Shown in pieces: positions 56,005 to 64,000 of a stretch of DNA of 64,000 nucleotides; position 1 is the first letter of the stretch; every line of letters begins with the position of its first letter. The stretch covers positions 62,001 to 126,000 of the forward strand of contig NZ_QXXQ01000006.1 in NCBI RefSeq assembly GCF_003570715.1, in the 5' to 3' direction. The notes beneath the pieces were generated by a model. That model searched no databases, was not told the origin of the DNA, and was given only the letters and a program-made list of their open reading frames with translations. Source of the DNA: Gemmobacter lutimaris (lineage in GTDB: Bacteria > Pseudomonadota > Alphaproteobacteria > Rhodobacterales > Rhodobacteraceae). The translations under genes and the position numbers were made by a program.

Positions 56005-58979
56005 GCACCCGTCTTGCGAAGGGCGGCCGTCTGATCGACCGGACGGCGCCCTGCGAATTCACCTTCAACGGCAAGCGCCTGAAGGGCTTCGGCGGCGATA
56101 CGCTGGCCGCGGCGCTGCTGGCCAACGATCAGATGCTGGTCGGCCGATCGTTCAAGTATCACCGCCCGCGCGGCATCGTGGCCTCGGGTGCGGAAGAGCC
56201 GAACGCTCTGGTCAACATGGGGCAGGGCGGCCGGTTCGAGCCGAACCAGCGCACCACCACGACCGAACTGTTCGACGGCCTGACCTGCACCTCGCAGAAC
56301 CATTGGCCGAGCCTCGAATTCGACGTCGGTGTGGTGAACAACTATGCCAGCCGGTTCCTGCCTGCCGGGTTCTATTACAAGACCTTCATCCACCCGCGTT
56401 TCGCGTGGAAGCACATCTTTGAACCCGTGGTCCGCCAGTCGGCGGGTCTGGGTCAGGTGCCGAAGGACCGTGACGCGGACCGCTATGAGCAGGCCTATGC
56501 CTTCTGCGACATCCTCGTGGTGGGTGGCGGCATCGCCGGTCTGCAAGCGGCGCTGACGGCGGCGAAGGCGGGCAAGCGCGTCTGGCTGGTCGAACAGACC
56601 GCCCATTGGGGCGGCCGCGCTCCGGTCGATGGCGTCGAGATTGACGGCCAGCCAGCCGAGGCTTGGGTGAAGAACACCGTTCAAGCCCTTGAAGGCATGG
56701 AGAATGTAACGCTTCGCGCCCGTTGCATGGCGGCGGGGTCTTATGATCACGGCTATGTGCTTTGCGACGAGAAGGTCGCCGATCATACGCCGGGAGACGG
56801 GCGTCCGCGTCATCGTCTGTGGCGTCTGCGCGCCGGGCAGATCATCGCGGCGACCGGGGCCATCGAACGGCCGCTGTCCTTCGCGGGCAATGACATTCCG
56901 GGCGTCATGCTGGCAGCGGCGGTGCGCGATTACCTGATCAACTGGGCCGTGGCGCCCGGTGACCGCACGGTGATCGTGACCAACAACGACGACGCCTATC
57001 GCACCGCCATCGCGCTGAAAGAGGCGGGGCTGGAGGTGCCGGTGGTGCTGGACGCCCGCGCCAGCGTGACAGGTGAACTGCCCGCGAAGGCCCGCGCCAT
57101 GGGCATCCGCGTCGAGGCGGGCAAGGCCATCGCCAAGGTGAAGGGTGGCAAGCGCGTCACCGGCGTCGCCATCTGCGCGCAGGTCGGGCAAGGCTCGGTT
57201 CTGGAAGAGATTGCCTGTGATGCCGTCGCCATGTCGGGCGGCTGGTCGCCGGTCGTCCACCTGTGGAGCCATTGCGGCGGCAAGCTGCGCTGGGACGAGG
57301 CGCAGGCGCAATTCGCCCCCGACAAGGCCCGCCCGCCGCTGAACCATGACGGTGCTGCGCTGGTGGTGACCGCCGGTGCGGCCTCGGGGGTGCTGTCAGC
57401 CGCCGATGTGCTGCTGGACGCCACTGACGCTGCCGGTGGCGGCGTGGCCCCCGTGGCCACCGCCCCGCAGGAAGCGGCGATGGAGCCTGTCTGGATCATG
57501 CCGCAGGGGGCGCCGGTCGATCTGCGCATGAAGATGTGGCTGGATTACCAGAACGACGTCAAGGTCAGCGACGTGCAACTGGCCGCGCGCGAGGGCTATA
57601 CCTCGGTCGAACATACCAAGCGTTACACCACGCTGGGCATGGCAACCGATCAGGGCAAGCTCAGCAATATCAACGGTCTGGCGGTTCTGGCCGACAGTCT
57701 GTCGGCCCCGGTGCCGCAGGTTGGCACCACGACCTTCCGCCCGCCCTACACGCCCGTGACCATCGGCGCGCTGGCGGGCGAGGCGCGGGGCGAGATCTTC
57801 CAGCCGCTGCGCAGCACGCCGATCCACGCCTGGCACCTGTCGCAGAACGCCTATATGGAACCCGTCGGCCTGTGGCAGCGCCCCTATTGCTATCCGCGCG
57901 CGGGCGAAACCCATGAACAGGCGGTGCACCGTGAGGTGAAGAATACCCGCACCAATGTGGGCCTTCTGGATGCCTCGACCCTTGGCAAGATCATCGTCAA
58001 GGGGCCGGATGCAGGCAAGTTCCTCGACATGCTGTATACCAATGTCATGTCGAACCTGCCGGTGGGCAAGTGCCGCTATGGCCTGATGTGCAACGAACAG
58101 GGCTTCCTTTCGGATGACGGCGTGGTCGCGCGCATCGACGAGGATACCTGGCTTTGCCACACCACCTCGGGCGGGTCGGATCGCATCCACGCCTGGATGG
58201 AAGACTGGCTGCAATGCGAATGGTGGGACTGGCAGGTCTATACCGCCAATGTGACCGAGCAATATGCCCAGATCGCCGTAGTTGGTCCGAAGGCGCGTCA
58301 GGTGCTGGAGAAACTGGGCGGCATGGACGTCTCGAAAGAGACCTTGCCCTTCATGCAATGGGCCGACGGCACGCTGGGCGGCTTCAACGCGCGGGTCTAT
58401 CGCATCTCGTTCTCGGGCGAATTGTCCTATGAGATCGCGGTTCCGGCCAGCGAAGGCCGTGCCTTCTGGGATGCGCTGCTGGCGGCAGGCGCCGAATTCG
58501 GCATGATGCCTTACGGCACCGAGGGGTTGCACGTCCTGCGCGCCGAAAAGGGCTTCATCATGATCGGCGACGAAACCGATGGCACGGTGATCCCGCAAGA
58601 CCTGAACCTCGGCTGGGCGATTTCGAAGAAGAAGGCCGATTATCTGGGCAAGCGCGGGCAGGAACGGCCCTATCTGGCCAATCCTGATCGCTGGAAGCTG
58701 GTGGGTCTGGAAACGCTGGACGGATCGGTCATCCCGGATGGCTCTTACGCGCCGGCGCCGGGCTTCAACGCCAATGGCCAGCGCAATACGCAGGGCCGCG
58801 TGACCTCCACCTATTTCTCGCCGACGCTGGGCAAGGGCATTGCCATGGGTCTGGTGAAGGGCGGCCTCACGCGACTGGGCGAGACCATCGAGATGACGAA
58901 GCTCGACGGTTCGACCATGCAGGTGAAGATCGTGGACCCGGTGTTCTACGACAAGGAAGGGGAAAAGCAGAATGTCTAA
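56001..58979 (+). CDS. soxA: Sarcosine oxidase subunit alpha
   Basis: A 992-aa subunit. The N-terminal Fer2-like region (PCEFTFNGKRLKGFGGDTLAAALLAND) is followed by a dinucleotide-binding domain that holds NAD+ (ILVVGGGIAGLQAALTAAKAGKRVWLVEQ, near 173-200). The C-terminal half is GcvT-like and binds tetrahydrofolate, forming methylene-THF (GKCRYGLMCNEQGFLSDDGVVARI, GELSYEIAVPASEGRAFWDALL, EKGFIMIGDETDGTVIPQDLNLGW). ATG 56001 overlaps soxD (ATGA) and decides the start. The end overlaps soxG by eight bases. Confidence 0.97.
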   Translation: MSTRLAKGGRLIDRTAPCEFTFNGKRLKGFGGDTLAAALLANDQMLVGRSFKYHRPRGIVASGAEEPNALVNMGQGGRFEPNQRTTTTELFDGLTCTSQNHWPSLEFDVGVVNNYASRFLPAGFYYKTFIHPRFAWKHIFEPVVRQSAGLGQVPKDRDADRYEQAYAFCDILVVGGGIAGLQAALTAAKAGKRVWLVEQTAHWGGRAPVDGVEIDGQPAEAWVKNTVQALEGMENVTLRARCMAAGSYDHGYVLCDEKVADHTPGDGRPRHRLWRLRAGQIIAATGAIERPLSFAGNDIPGVMLAAAVRDYLINWAVAPGDRTVIVTNNDDAYRTAIALKEAGLEVPVVLDARASVTGELPAKARAMGIRVEAGKAIAKVKGGKRVTGVAICAQVGQGSVLEEIACDAVAMSGGWSPVVHLWSHCGGKLRWDEAQAQFAPDKARPPLNHDGAALVVTAGAASGVLSAADVLLDATDAAGGGVAPVATAPQEAAMEPVWIMPQGAPVDLRMKMWLDYQNDVKVSDVQLAAREGYTSVEHTKRYTTLGMATDQGKLSNINGLAVLADSLSAPVPQVGTTTFRPPYTPVTIGALAGEARGEIFQPLRSTPIHAWHLSQNAYMEPVGLWQRPYCYPRAGETHEQAVHREVKNTRTNVGLLDASTLGKIIVKGPDAGKFLDMLYTNVMSNLPVGKCRYGLMCNEQGFLSDDGVVARIDEDTWLCHTTSGGSDRIHAWMEDWLQCEWWDWQVYTANVTEQYAQIAVVGPKARQVLEKLGGMDVSKETLPFMQWADGTLGGFNARVYRISFSGELSYEIAVPASEGRAFWDALLAAGAEFGMMPYGTEGLHVLRAEKGFIMIGDETDGTVIPQDLNLGWAISKKKADYLGKRGQERPYLANPDRWKLVGLETLDGSVIPDGSYAPAPGFNANGQRNTQGRVTSTYFSPTLGKGIAMGLVKGGLTRLGETIEMTKLDGSTMQVKIVDPVFYDKEGEKQNV

Positions 58980-59523
58980 GGTTGCAAGCGCCCTGGGCGG
59001 TGCCCGCTTCGACGGCTTCGCCTCTGTCCGGGAAATCGGCCCGCTGGGGATGATCACCCTGCGCGCCAAGCCCGATGTGCCGGGTCTGGCGGCGGCGGTG
59101 ACTGCTGTGACCGGCACCGCGCTTCCCGCGCAGCGCCGGATCGAGGTGGCGGGCGACAAGGCCGCGGGGTGGATGAGCCCCGACGAATATCTGCTGATCG
59201 TGCCCTATACCGAGGTGAAGGCCGCGCTGGCCACGCTGGCGGAAAAGCTGGCCGGGCAGCATCATCTGGCGGTGGATGTGTCGGACGCGCGCGCGGTGTT
59301 CCGCATCGAGGGCGCGCAGGCGGCCGAGGTGCTGATGAAGCTGGCGCCAGTCGATCACGCAACGCTGACGCCGGGCGAGTTGCGCCGGACCCGCGTGGCG
59401 CAGGTGGCGGGCGCCTTCTGGGCGGATGAGACGGGCTATAGCCTCGTCTGTTTCCGCTCGGTCGCAAGCTATGTGATGGGTCTTCTGTCCCATTCCGCCA
59501 CCAAGGGGGCAGAGCTGTTCTGA
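58972..59523 (+). CDS. soxG: Sarcosine oxidase subunit gamma
   Basis: A 183-aa SoxG subunit, distantly GcvT-like. It contains GMITLRAKPDVPGLAAAVTAVTG, WMSPDEYLLIVP, VDVSDARAVFRIEGAQAAEVLMKL and ETGYSLVCFRSVASYVMGLLSHSA, the family pattern. It overlaps soxA and ends the sox operon. A GcvT-like fold without its own cofactor is usual for this subunit. Confidence 0.94.
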   Translation: MSKVASALGGARFDGFASVREIGPLGMITLRAKPDVPGLAAAVTAVTGTALPAQRRIEVAGDKAAGWMSPDEYLLIVPYTEVKAALATLAEKLAGQHHLAVDVSDARAVFRIEGAQAAEVLMKLAPVDHATLTPGELRRTRVAQVAGAFWADETGYSLVCFRSVASYVMGLLSHSATKGAELF

Positions 59524-59603
59524 CCCGCTCATTTTAAGGTTGACAGATCCGGGGCTTTCATGCGCTACAGGTTGTAGTTCTATGAAGGCCCCGGAGTATA
59601 TAA

Positions 59604-60056
59604 TTGTTTTCGCGTCATTTTGCCGGGGTTTGTCTCGGCTTTTGTCTGGCGTTCGCGGCCACGGCTGCCAGCGCAGGTAAAGATCCCATCATCTATGGTT
59701 GCGAGCTGAACGCCAAGGGGCGTCTGGCTTTTGCCAAGAATCCGCTGATGATCATTGTCGATCCGGGTAGCAATATCGTTCTGGCGCTGGACTCGCTGAT
59801 CCATGCCTTCACCGACGGCGCAGGTGTCCGTGCCGAAGTGGTGCGCGATACCCCCAAAGACCTGGTGCTGCGCTGGACGCTGAAGAATGTGCGCGACAAC
59901 AGTGCCGCCCGGTCTAACCTGCGATATGAAGCCAAGATCGCGCGCGAGGATGGCAGTCTGCGCCTGACCATCGTGCCCGAATCCTATCCGCGCAGCTATT
60001 CCTACCGCGGCACCTGCAAGATTCTCGAAGCGAAGGCCGGCAAGCGGAAGAAGTGA
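59604..60056 (+). CDS. Small secreted protein, paralogue of the next gene
   Basis: A 150-aa protein with a signal peptide (cleavage after AASA near residue 24). The mature part has a Cys near its start (IIYGCELN) and one near its end (SYRGTCKIL), suggesting a disulfide. It closes with the basic GKRKK. The start is TTG 59604 with GGAG eight bases before it. It aligns along its whole length with the gene at 60137. Function unknown; the fold looks all-beta. Confidence 0.75.
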   Translation: MFSRHFAGVCLGFCLAFAATAASAGKDPIIYGCELNAKGRLAFAKNPLMIIVDPGSNIVLALDSLIHAFTDGAGVRAEVVRDTPKDLVLRWTLKNVRDNSAARSNLRYEAKIAREDGSLRLTIVPESYPRSYSYRGTCKILEAKAGKRKK

Positions 60057-60136
60057 TTTCCGCCGCATTCCGGCGGATGTCCGGGGCGGCGCCCGTGCGG
60101 CGGGGAACAGCCGTGTGTCAGACTTGGGAGTAAGCC

Positions 60137-60565
60137 ATGCGTAAGTTGTTCGGGGTTGCGGCGGCAGCCGTCATGTTGGTCGCCGGGGCGGCTCAGGCCG
60201 CGCCGCAGGCGCTGCTGTGTCAGCAGAAAGTGTCAAACCGCGAATGGGTGATGTCGGAAATCATTTTCATTCTGGACGATGCCCAAGGCAGCGCGCAGGT
60301 CTATGATGGCGTCATCGCGCATTTCGTGGGTAAAAAACCGATTACCGCCAAGCTGAAGGCGGATGGCAAGACCGTCACTTGGGATGTGCGGGTGCGCGGC
60401 GGCAAATCTGCCCGGACCGGCACGATCATGTATTCTGCAACCTTCAGCGCGGATCGTCGCAAGGTCACGCTTTATGGTGCGCCGCGTGGCTATGACAATT
60501 CCACCAATGTGCGCGGCACCTGCGTGGAGATGAAGGACGAACCGGGCAAGAAGCGCAAGAAGTGA
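60137..60565 (+). CDS. Small secreted protein, paralogue of the previous gene
   Basis: A 142-aa protein with a signal peptide (KLFGVAAAAVMLVAGAAQAA). The mature part has Cys near residue 28 (ALLCQQK) and near 129 (NVRGTCVEM), then ends PGKKRKK. Shared patterns with the upstream gene include FILDDAQGSAQVYDGVIAHF against IIVDPGSNIVLALDSLIHAF, and the RGTC end. The pair looks like an old tandem duplication of a periplasmic protein. Function unknown. Confidence 0.8.
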   Translation: MRKLFGVAAAAVMLVAGAAQAAPQALLCQQKVSNREWVMSEIIFILDDAQGSAQVYDGVIAHFVGKKPITAKLKADGKTVTWDVRVRGGKSARTGTIMYSATFSADRRKVTLYGAPRGYDNSTNVRGTCVEMKDEPGKKRKK

Positions 60566-60687
60566 TCCACTGGCCCGCCCGATAAGGACAGGGTTTTTGT
60601 CGGGAACCGGGTGGTGCCCCTTGACCTTGTTCCTTCGGAGGGCCTTATTGGCCCCGACGGCAATCTTCTCGAACAGGAGTGACTCCC

Positions 60688-61290
60688 ATGGCTTTCACGC
60701 TTCCCGATCTTCCCTATGCCCATGACGCGCTGGCCGCGCTTGGCATGTCGAAAGAGACGCTGGAATACCACCACGACCTGCACCACAAAGCTTATGTGGA
60801 CAACGGCAACAAGCTGATCGCGGGCACCGAGTGGGAATCGAAATCGCTCGAAGACATCGTGAAGGGCACCTATCAGGCGGGCGCCGTGGCGCAGAACGGC
60901 ATCTTCAACAATGCCTCGCAGCACTGGAACCACAACCTGTTCTGGGAAGTGATGGGCCCGGGCGAAGACAAGAAGATCCCCGGCGATCTTGAAAAGGCGC
61001 TGACCGAGGCTTTCGGTTCGGTCGCCAAGTTCAAGGAAGACTTCGCTGCCGCTGGCGCGGGCCAGTTCGGTTCGGGCTGGGCCTGGCTGGTGAAGGATGC
61101 CGATGGCGCGCTGAAGGTCACCAAGACCGAAAACGGCGTCAACCCGCTTTGCTTCGGCCAGACCGCGCTGCTGGGCTGCGACGTGTGGGAACATTCCTAC
61201 TACATCGACTTCCGCAACAAGCGCCCGGCCTATCTGACCAACTTCCTTGACAAGCTGGTCAACTGGGAAGCGGTTGCCGCCAAGCTCTGA
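60688..61290 (+). CDS. sodB: Superoxide dismutase (Fe/Mn family)
   Basis: A 200-aa SOD. Metal ligands fall in LEYHHDLHHKAY, NASQHWNHNLFW and DVWEHSYYIDF, with the GQFGSGWAWLV central motif and NKRPAYL at the end. The Gln in ASQHWNH favours the iron type (SodB). It dismutates superoxide in the cytoplasm. ATG 60688 follows AGGAG and is preferred to a GTG three codons upstream. A clear terminator follows. Confidence 0.96.
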   Translation: MAFTLPDLPYAHDALAALGMSKETLEYHHDLHHKAYVDNGNKLIAGTEWESKSLEDIVKGTYQAGAVAQNGIFNNASQHWNHNLFWEVMGPGEDKKIPGDLEKALTEAFGSVAKFKEDFAAAGAGQFGSGWAWLVKDADGALKVTKTENGVNPLCFGQTALLGCDVWEHSYYIDFRNKRPAYLTNFLDKLVNWEAVAAKL

Positions 61291-61310
61291 TCCTTTCGGG
61301 ATCATGCAGA

Positions 61311-61341
61311 GGCCCGTCGGGGAAACCCGGCGGGCCTTTTC
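61311..61341 (+). terminator. Rho-independent terminator after sodB
   Basis: An 11-bp stem with one G-T wobble (GGCCCGTCGGG with CCCGGCGGGCC) and a GAAA loop, followed by TTTTC. It may also end the convergent MarR transcript. Confidence 0.85.
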
Positions 61342-61351
61342 TATGTCCGTA

Positions 61352-61921
61352 TCAATGCCGGTGGGTGGCAGCGGCGCGTGCGGCCTCCTCGTAGATGCCC
61401 GACAGCAGGTTCAGCGTGCGTGCGGCCTCGGCCAGACGGGCGGCGAAACCCGGCACATTGCCGATCGCCTCGATCAGCAGGCGGCGGCGCAGCGTGCCGT
61501 AATCGTCGGTCACCTGGCGACCCAGATCCGTCACCTCATAGGTGACACCCGCACGGCCCGAACCCTGCCGCTCCACCAGCCCGGCGCCGATCAGCTTGCG
61601 CAGCGAATATTGCATGTTCGGCACATCGTCGCGGTTCATCAGCCGGGCGAGGTCTTTCAGGCTTTTGGGCCGGTCATTCATGCGGATGATGTGCAGCATG
61701 GCGTTTTCCGGCCCGGTCGCCGCCACGTCGCAGACCGAGGCGAGGCATTCGGACTGCCAGCGCCCGAATCCCTCGAAGGCGCGCATCAGGGCAAACTCCA
61801 GCTCCGTCGCATCGACCTCGGCCGCGCTGGCGGCAAGGTGCCAGCGCAGGTCCAGCCGGGCATCCGCATCATCGCTTTGAGTTTGAAGGGTTTTCTTCGC
61901 CATATCATTCTTGCCGGTCAT
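61352..61921 (-). CDS. MarR/HpaR-like winged-helix regulator
   Basis: A 189-aa winged-helix regulator. The HTH is KSLKDLARLMNRDDVPNMQYSLRKLIGAGLVERQG, followed by the GVTYEVTDLGRQVTDD wing, with long flanking dimerisation helices. The DDVPNMQYSLRKL helix is seen in HpaR-like MarR proteins. It is divergent from the luciferase-like gene and probably controls it. Start 61921 is used; 61903 is an alternative. Confidence 0.88.
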   Translation of the reverse strand: MTGKNDMAKKTLQTQSDDADARLDLRWHLAASAAEVDATELEFALMRAFEGFGRWQSECLASVCDVAATGPENAMLHIIRMNDRPKSLKDLARLMNRDDVPNMQYSLRKLIGAGLVERQGSGRAGVTYEVTDLGRQVTDDYGTLRRRLLIEAIGNVPGFAARLAEAARTLNLLSGIYEEAARAAATHRH

Positions 61922-61960
61922 GCCCGCAGCATGGGCCGCCAAAACCGTTGACGCAATGCG

Positions 61961-61989
61961 ATTTTAAGATAGACTTTCAATCATAAAAT
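61961..61989. promoter_or_regulatory. AT-rich inverted repeat in the MarR/LLM promoter
   Basis: ATTTTA (61961-61966) and TAAAAT (61984-61989) with 17 bases between, inside a markedly AT-rich patch of the 96-base divergent region. Candidate MarR operator and promoter for both genes. Confidence 0.4.
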
Positions 61990-62017
61990 AAATCCTAAAC
62001 AACAGGGAACCGCTGAT

Positions 62018-63109
62018 ATGCCTCAACACCCGATGCTCTCGGGCGATCGCTTTCGCCTTGGCACTTTCTCGACCAACTGCTCGTCGGGGATGACGCCGAC
62101 GAAGATTGCCGAACGCTGGGACAATTCCTGGGACAACAACCTGGAACTGGCGAAAATGCTGGATGCCGCCGGGATCGACTTCATGCTGCCGATTGCCCGC
62201 TGGATCGGTTACGGCGGCGAGACCGATTTTCACGGTGGTGTGCTGGAAACGATGACCTGGGCGGCGGGTCTGCTGGCCGCAACGAAGAACATCGCGGTCT
62301 TCGCCACCATCCACACCACCGCCAATCACCCGGTCGTGGTGGCGAAACAGATCGCCACCATCGACCAGATCGGCCATGGCCGCGCGGGGCTGAACATCGT
62401 GGCGGGCTGGAACAAGCCGGAATACGAGGCGCTGGGGCTGGACCTGCCGGACGATCACGAAACCCGCTATGGCTATGCGCAGGAATGGTTCGATCTGGTG
62501 AAGAAGCTCTGGGCCGCGGACGAGCATTTCGACTGGAACGGCAAGTATTTCAAGGCCAAGCGTGTGAAGGGCGATCCGAAGCCGCAGCGCGGTTCGGTGC
62601 CGATCCTCAATGCCGCAGGCAGCCCGCAGGGCCGCGCCTTCGCCACCGACAACGCCGATTTCCTGTTCACCCCGGCCATCGACCTTGAACGGTCGAAAGG
62701 CGAGATCGCGGATCTGAAGGCGCAGGCCGCCGGCAAGGGCCGCAAGGTCGAGGTACTGACCTTCAGCCATGTGATCTGTCGCCCGACCGAGAAAGAGGCG
62801 CAGGACTGGCTGCATTACACCGCGGTCGAGAATTGCGATACCGAGGCGGTGGACAATCTGGTGAACCTGCAATTCGCCCATGCCCACAGCTTTCCGCATG
62901 ACCTGCTGGCGCAGATCAAGCACCTGTTTGCCATGGGCCACGGCGGCTTCCCGCTGGTCGGAACCCCCGATCAGGTGGCGGCAGGCATCGTGAAACTGCA
63001 CGAAACGGGCTTTGCGGGCACCACCCTCAGCTTCGTCGATTACATCAAGGAATTCCCCTATTTCCGCGACGAGGTGCTGCCGCGTCTGGAAAAGGCCGGC
63101 ATTCGCTGA
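62018..63109 (+). CDS. LLM-class flavin-dependent monooxygenase/oxidoreductase
   Basis: A 363-aa bacterial luciferase-like TIM-barrel flavoprotein. It opens FRLGTFSTNCSSGMTP and has FMLPIARWIGYGGETDFHG, IAVFATIHTTANHPVVVAKQIATIDQIGHGRAGLNIVAGWNKPEYEALG (the core of the RutA/DmoA/SsuD group) and SPQGRAFATDNADFLF. It uses FMNH2 supplied by a reductase and O2 to attack a C-N, C-S or similar bond. Substrate unknown. A terminator follows directly. Divergent MarR regulator. Confidence 0.93.
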   Translation: MPQHPMLSGDRFRLGTFSTNCSSGMTPTKIAERWDNSWDNNLELAKMLDAAGIDFMLPIARWIGYGGETDFHGGVLETMTWAAGLLAATKNIAVFATIHTTANHPVVVAKQIATIDQIGHGRAGLNIVAGWNKPEYEALGLDLPDDHETRYGYAQEWFDLVKKLWAADEHFDWNGKYFKAKRVKGDPKPQRGSVPILNAAGSPQGRAFATDNADFLFTPAIDLERSKGEIADLKAQAAGKGRKVEVLTFSHVICRPTEKEAQDWLHYTAVENCDTEAVDNLVNLQFAHAHSFPHDLLAQIKHLFAMGHGGFPLVGTPDQVAAGIVKLHETGFAGTTLSFVDYIKEFPYFRDEVLPRLEKAGIR

Positions 63110-63129
63110 TCCTGTCCTAACCCCCGACT

Positions 63130-63159
63130 GGCCCGGCTGCCGCCGGGCCTTTTCTTTTT
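63130..63159 (+). terminator. Rho-independent terminator after the LLM gene
   Basis: An 8-bp perfect stem (GGCCCGGC with GCCGGGCC) with a 4-nt loop, followed by TTTTCTTTTT. Confidence 0.92.
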
Positions 63160-63247
63160 GAGTGCCGGGGTCGGATTGTCCCGAAACGCTCTAGGCAAGG
63201 GCGCGCAGGTCGCGCAGGATGGCCCCGACGCGCCTGTGGAGGGGAAG

Positions 63248-64000
63248 ATGCTCACCATCGCCCGGCTGGAAACCTTTTCCAACGAATTCGTCTGCTTCGT
63301 GCGGGTGACCGCGCAGGATGGCTCTTTCGGCTGGGGGCAATGCGCGCCCTATAACGCCGACATTACGGCAACCATTTTCCACCGCCAGATCGCGCCCTGG
63401 GCGCTTGGCTGGCCGGTGGCCAAGGCGGCTGAACTGGGCACCCATATCCTGACGATGGAACACAAATACCCCGGCAGCTATCTGCTACGCGCGCTGGCGG
63501 GGCTGGATACGGCGCTCTGGGATCTGCGGGGGCGGGTGGCGGAACAGCCGGTCGCGGCGCTGATCGGCGGGCGGCCGGGCAGGGTGCGGCTTTATGCCAG
63601 TTCGATGCGCCGTGACATCCAGCCGGATCTGGAGGCGGAACGCCTTGCGCGCCTTTGCGGTGAACAGGGTTTTACCGCCGCGAAATGGCGCATCGGGGCG
63701 GAATGCGGCGCCGACCGCGATCAGTGGGAGGGGCGGACCGAGGTCATCATCCCCACCGTCGCCGCGCGTCTGGGGCAGGGGATCGACATGCTGGTCGATG
63801 CCAATTCCGGCTTCACCGTGCCGCGCGCCATCGAGGTCGGGCAGATGCTGCAAGACAATGGCGTCACCCATTACGAGGAACCCGTGGCCTGGTGGGACAT
63901 CAAGGCCACCCGCGCCGTGACCGAAGCGCTGGAGATCGACGTGACCGGCGGCGAGCAGGATTGCGACATGGCCCAATGGCAGCGCATCGTCGCAGGCCCG
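63248..64000 (+). CDS. Enolase-superfamily (mandelate racemase/muconate lactonizing) enzyme, 3' partial
   Basis: 251 codons are visible and the frame runs off the right edge. The N-terminal capping part (LTIARLETFSNEF...AQDGSFGWGQCAPYNADI) is followed by the barrel. It has the catalytic Lys region FTAAKWRIG, and metal ligands in LVDANSGF (Asp), HYEEPV (Glu) and TGGEQD (Glu). These define the MR/MLE subgroup, which abstracts a proton alpha to a carboxylate. The missing end holds the general acid-base residues, so the substrate cannot be guessed. ATG 63248 follows GGAGGGG. Confidence 0.88.
   Translation, partial: MLTIARLETFSNEFVCFVRVTAQDGSFGWGQCAPYNADITATIFHRQIAPWALGWPVAKAAELGTHILTMEHKYPGSYLLRALAGLDTALWDLRGRVAEQPVAALIGGRPGRVRLYASSMRRDIQPDLEAERLARLCGEQGFTAAKWRIGAECGADRDQWEGRTEVIIPTVAARLGQGIDMLVDANSGFTVPRAIEVGQMLQDNGVTHYEEPVAWWDIKATRAVTEALEIDVTGGEQDCDMAQWQRIVAGP

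Noticed and set aside
57396-59159. A 587-codon frame antisense to soxA
   Set aside because: It covers conserved soxA sequence and shows no family motif of its own.

Overview
The window is a GC-rich chromosomal segment of an alphaproteobacterium. I infer the family Rhodobacteraceae (Rhodobacter, Gemmobacter or Paracoccus relatives). The reasons are gene order and type: a ribE-hypothetical-ribB-ribH-nusB run, a dctPQM TRAP operon divergent from dctSR, soxBDAG, a ccmI-ruvX-DUF1289 run, and an LdtR-type MarR regulator. Genes are tightly packed with many 4-bp ATGA overlaps. No rRNA, tRNA or CRISPR was seen. Both ends cut through genes.

Layout. 1-6.2 kb: the end of a LuxR/alpha-beta-hydrolase fusion, ppk2, a methyltransferase, a DUF1007 plus NicO metal-export pair and a MATE pump. 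6.5-9.3 kb: a VOC protein, an aspartate aminotransferase, an XRE regulator and sdhE. 9.4-14.5 kb: ldtR, then capsule genes kpsC, an outer-membrane export lipoprotein and kpsS. 14.7-18 kb: riboflavin genes and nusB. 18-21 kb: small envelope proteins, a LysR regulator and a DUF481 outer-membrane protein. 21.1-27 kb: the C4-dicarboxylate TRAP transporter and its two-component system. 27-34.5 kb: pdxY, an IS3 relic, and a complete thiCOSGEFD operon behind a TPP riboswitch. 34.9-42.7 kb: a kdp potassium-ATPase operon in the order kdpF-kdpB-micropeptide-kdpA-kdpC-kdpD-kdpE. 43.1-45.9 kb: an AraC regulator divergent from two short-chain dehydrogenases. 46-47.5 kb: a GIY-YIG/DEDDh nuclease fusion followed by a frameshifted relic of its C-terminal domain. 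48.2-54.1 kb: dusA, an MFS pump, a TauE exporter coupled to a PhyH-like oxygenase, DUF1289, ruvX and ccmI. 54.4-59.5 kb: heterotetrameric sarcosine oxidase soxBDAG. 59.6-64 kb: two paralogous secreted proteins, sodB, a MarR regulator divergent from a luciferase-like flavin oxidoreductase, and the start of an enolase-superfamily enzyme.

Most of the window is recognisable core metabolism and transport. I did not find a clearly new multi-gene system. The most interesting items are local. They are the rearranged kdp operon with an extra membrane micropeptide and a perfect inverted repeat over the kdpF ribosome-binding site, the decaying nuclease gene, the paralogous cysteine-paired secreted proteins, the triad-less LuxR-hydrolase, the ThiF-rhodanese fusion lacking zinc cysteines, and several palindromic candidate operators in divergent promoter regions. 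All assignments come from reading the sequence and recalled family knowledge. No database search was run.
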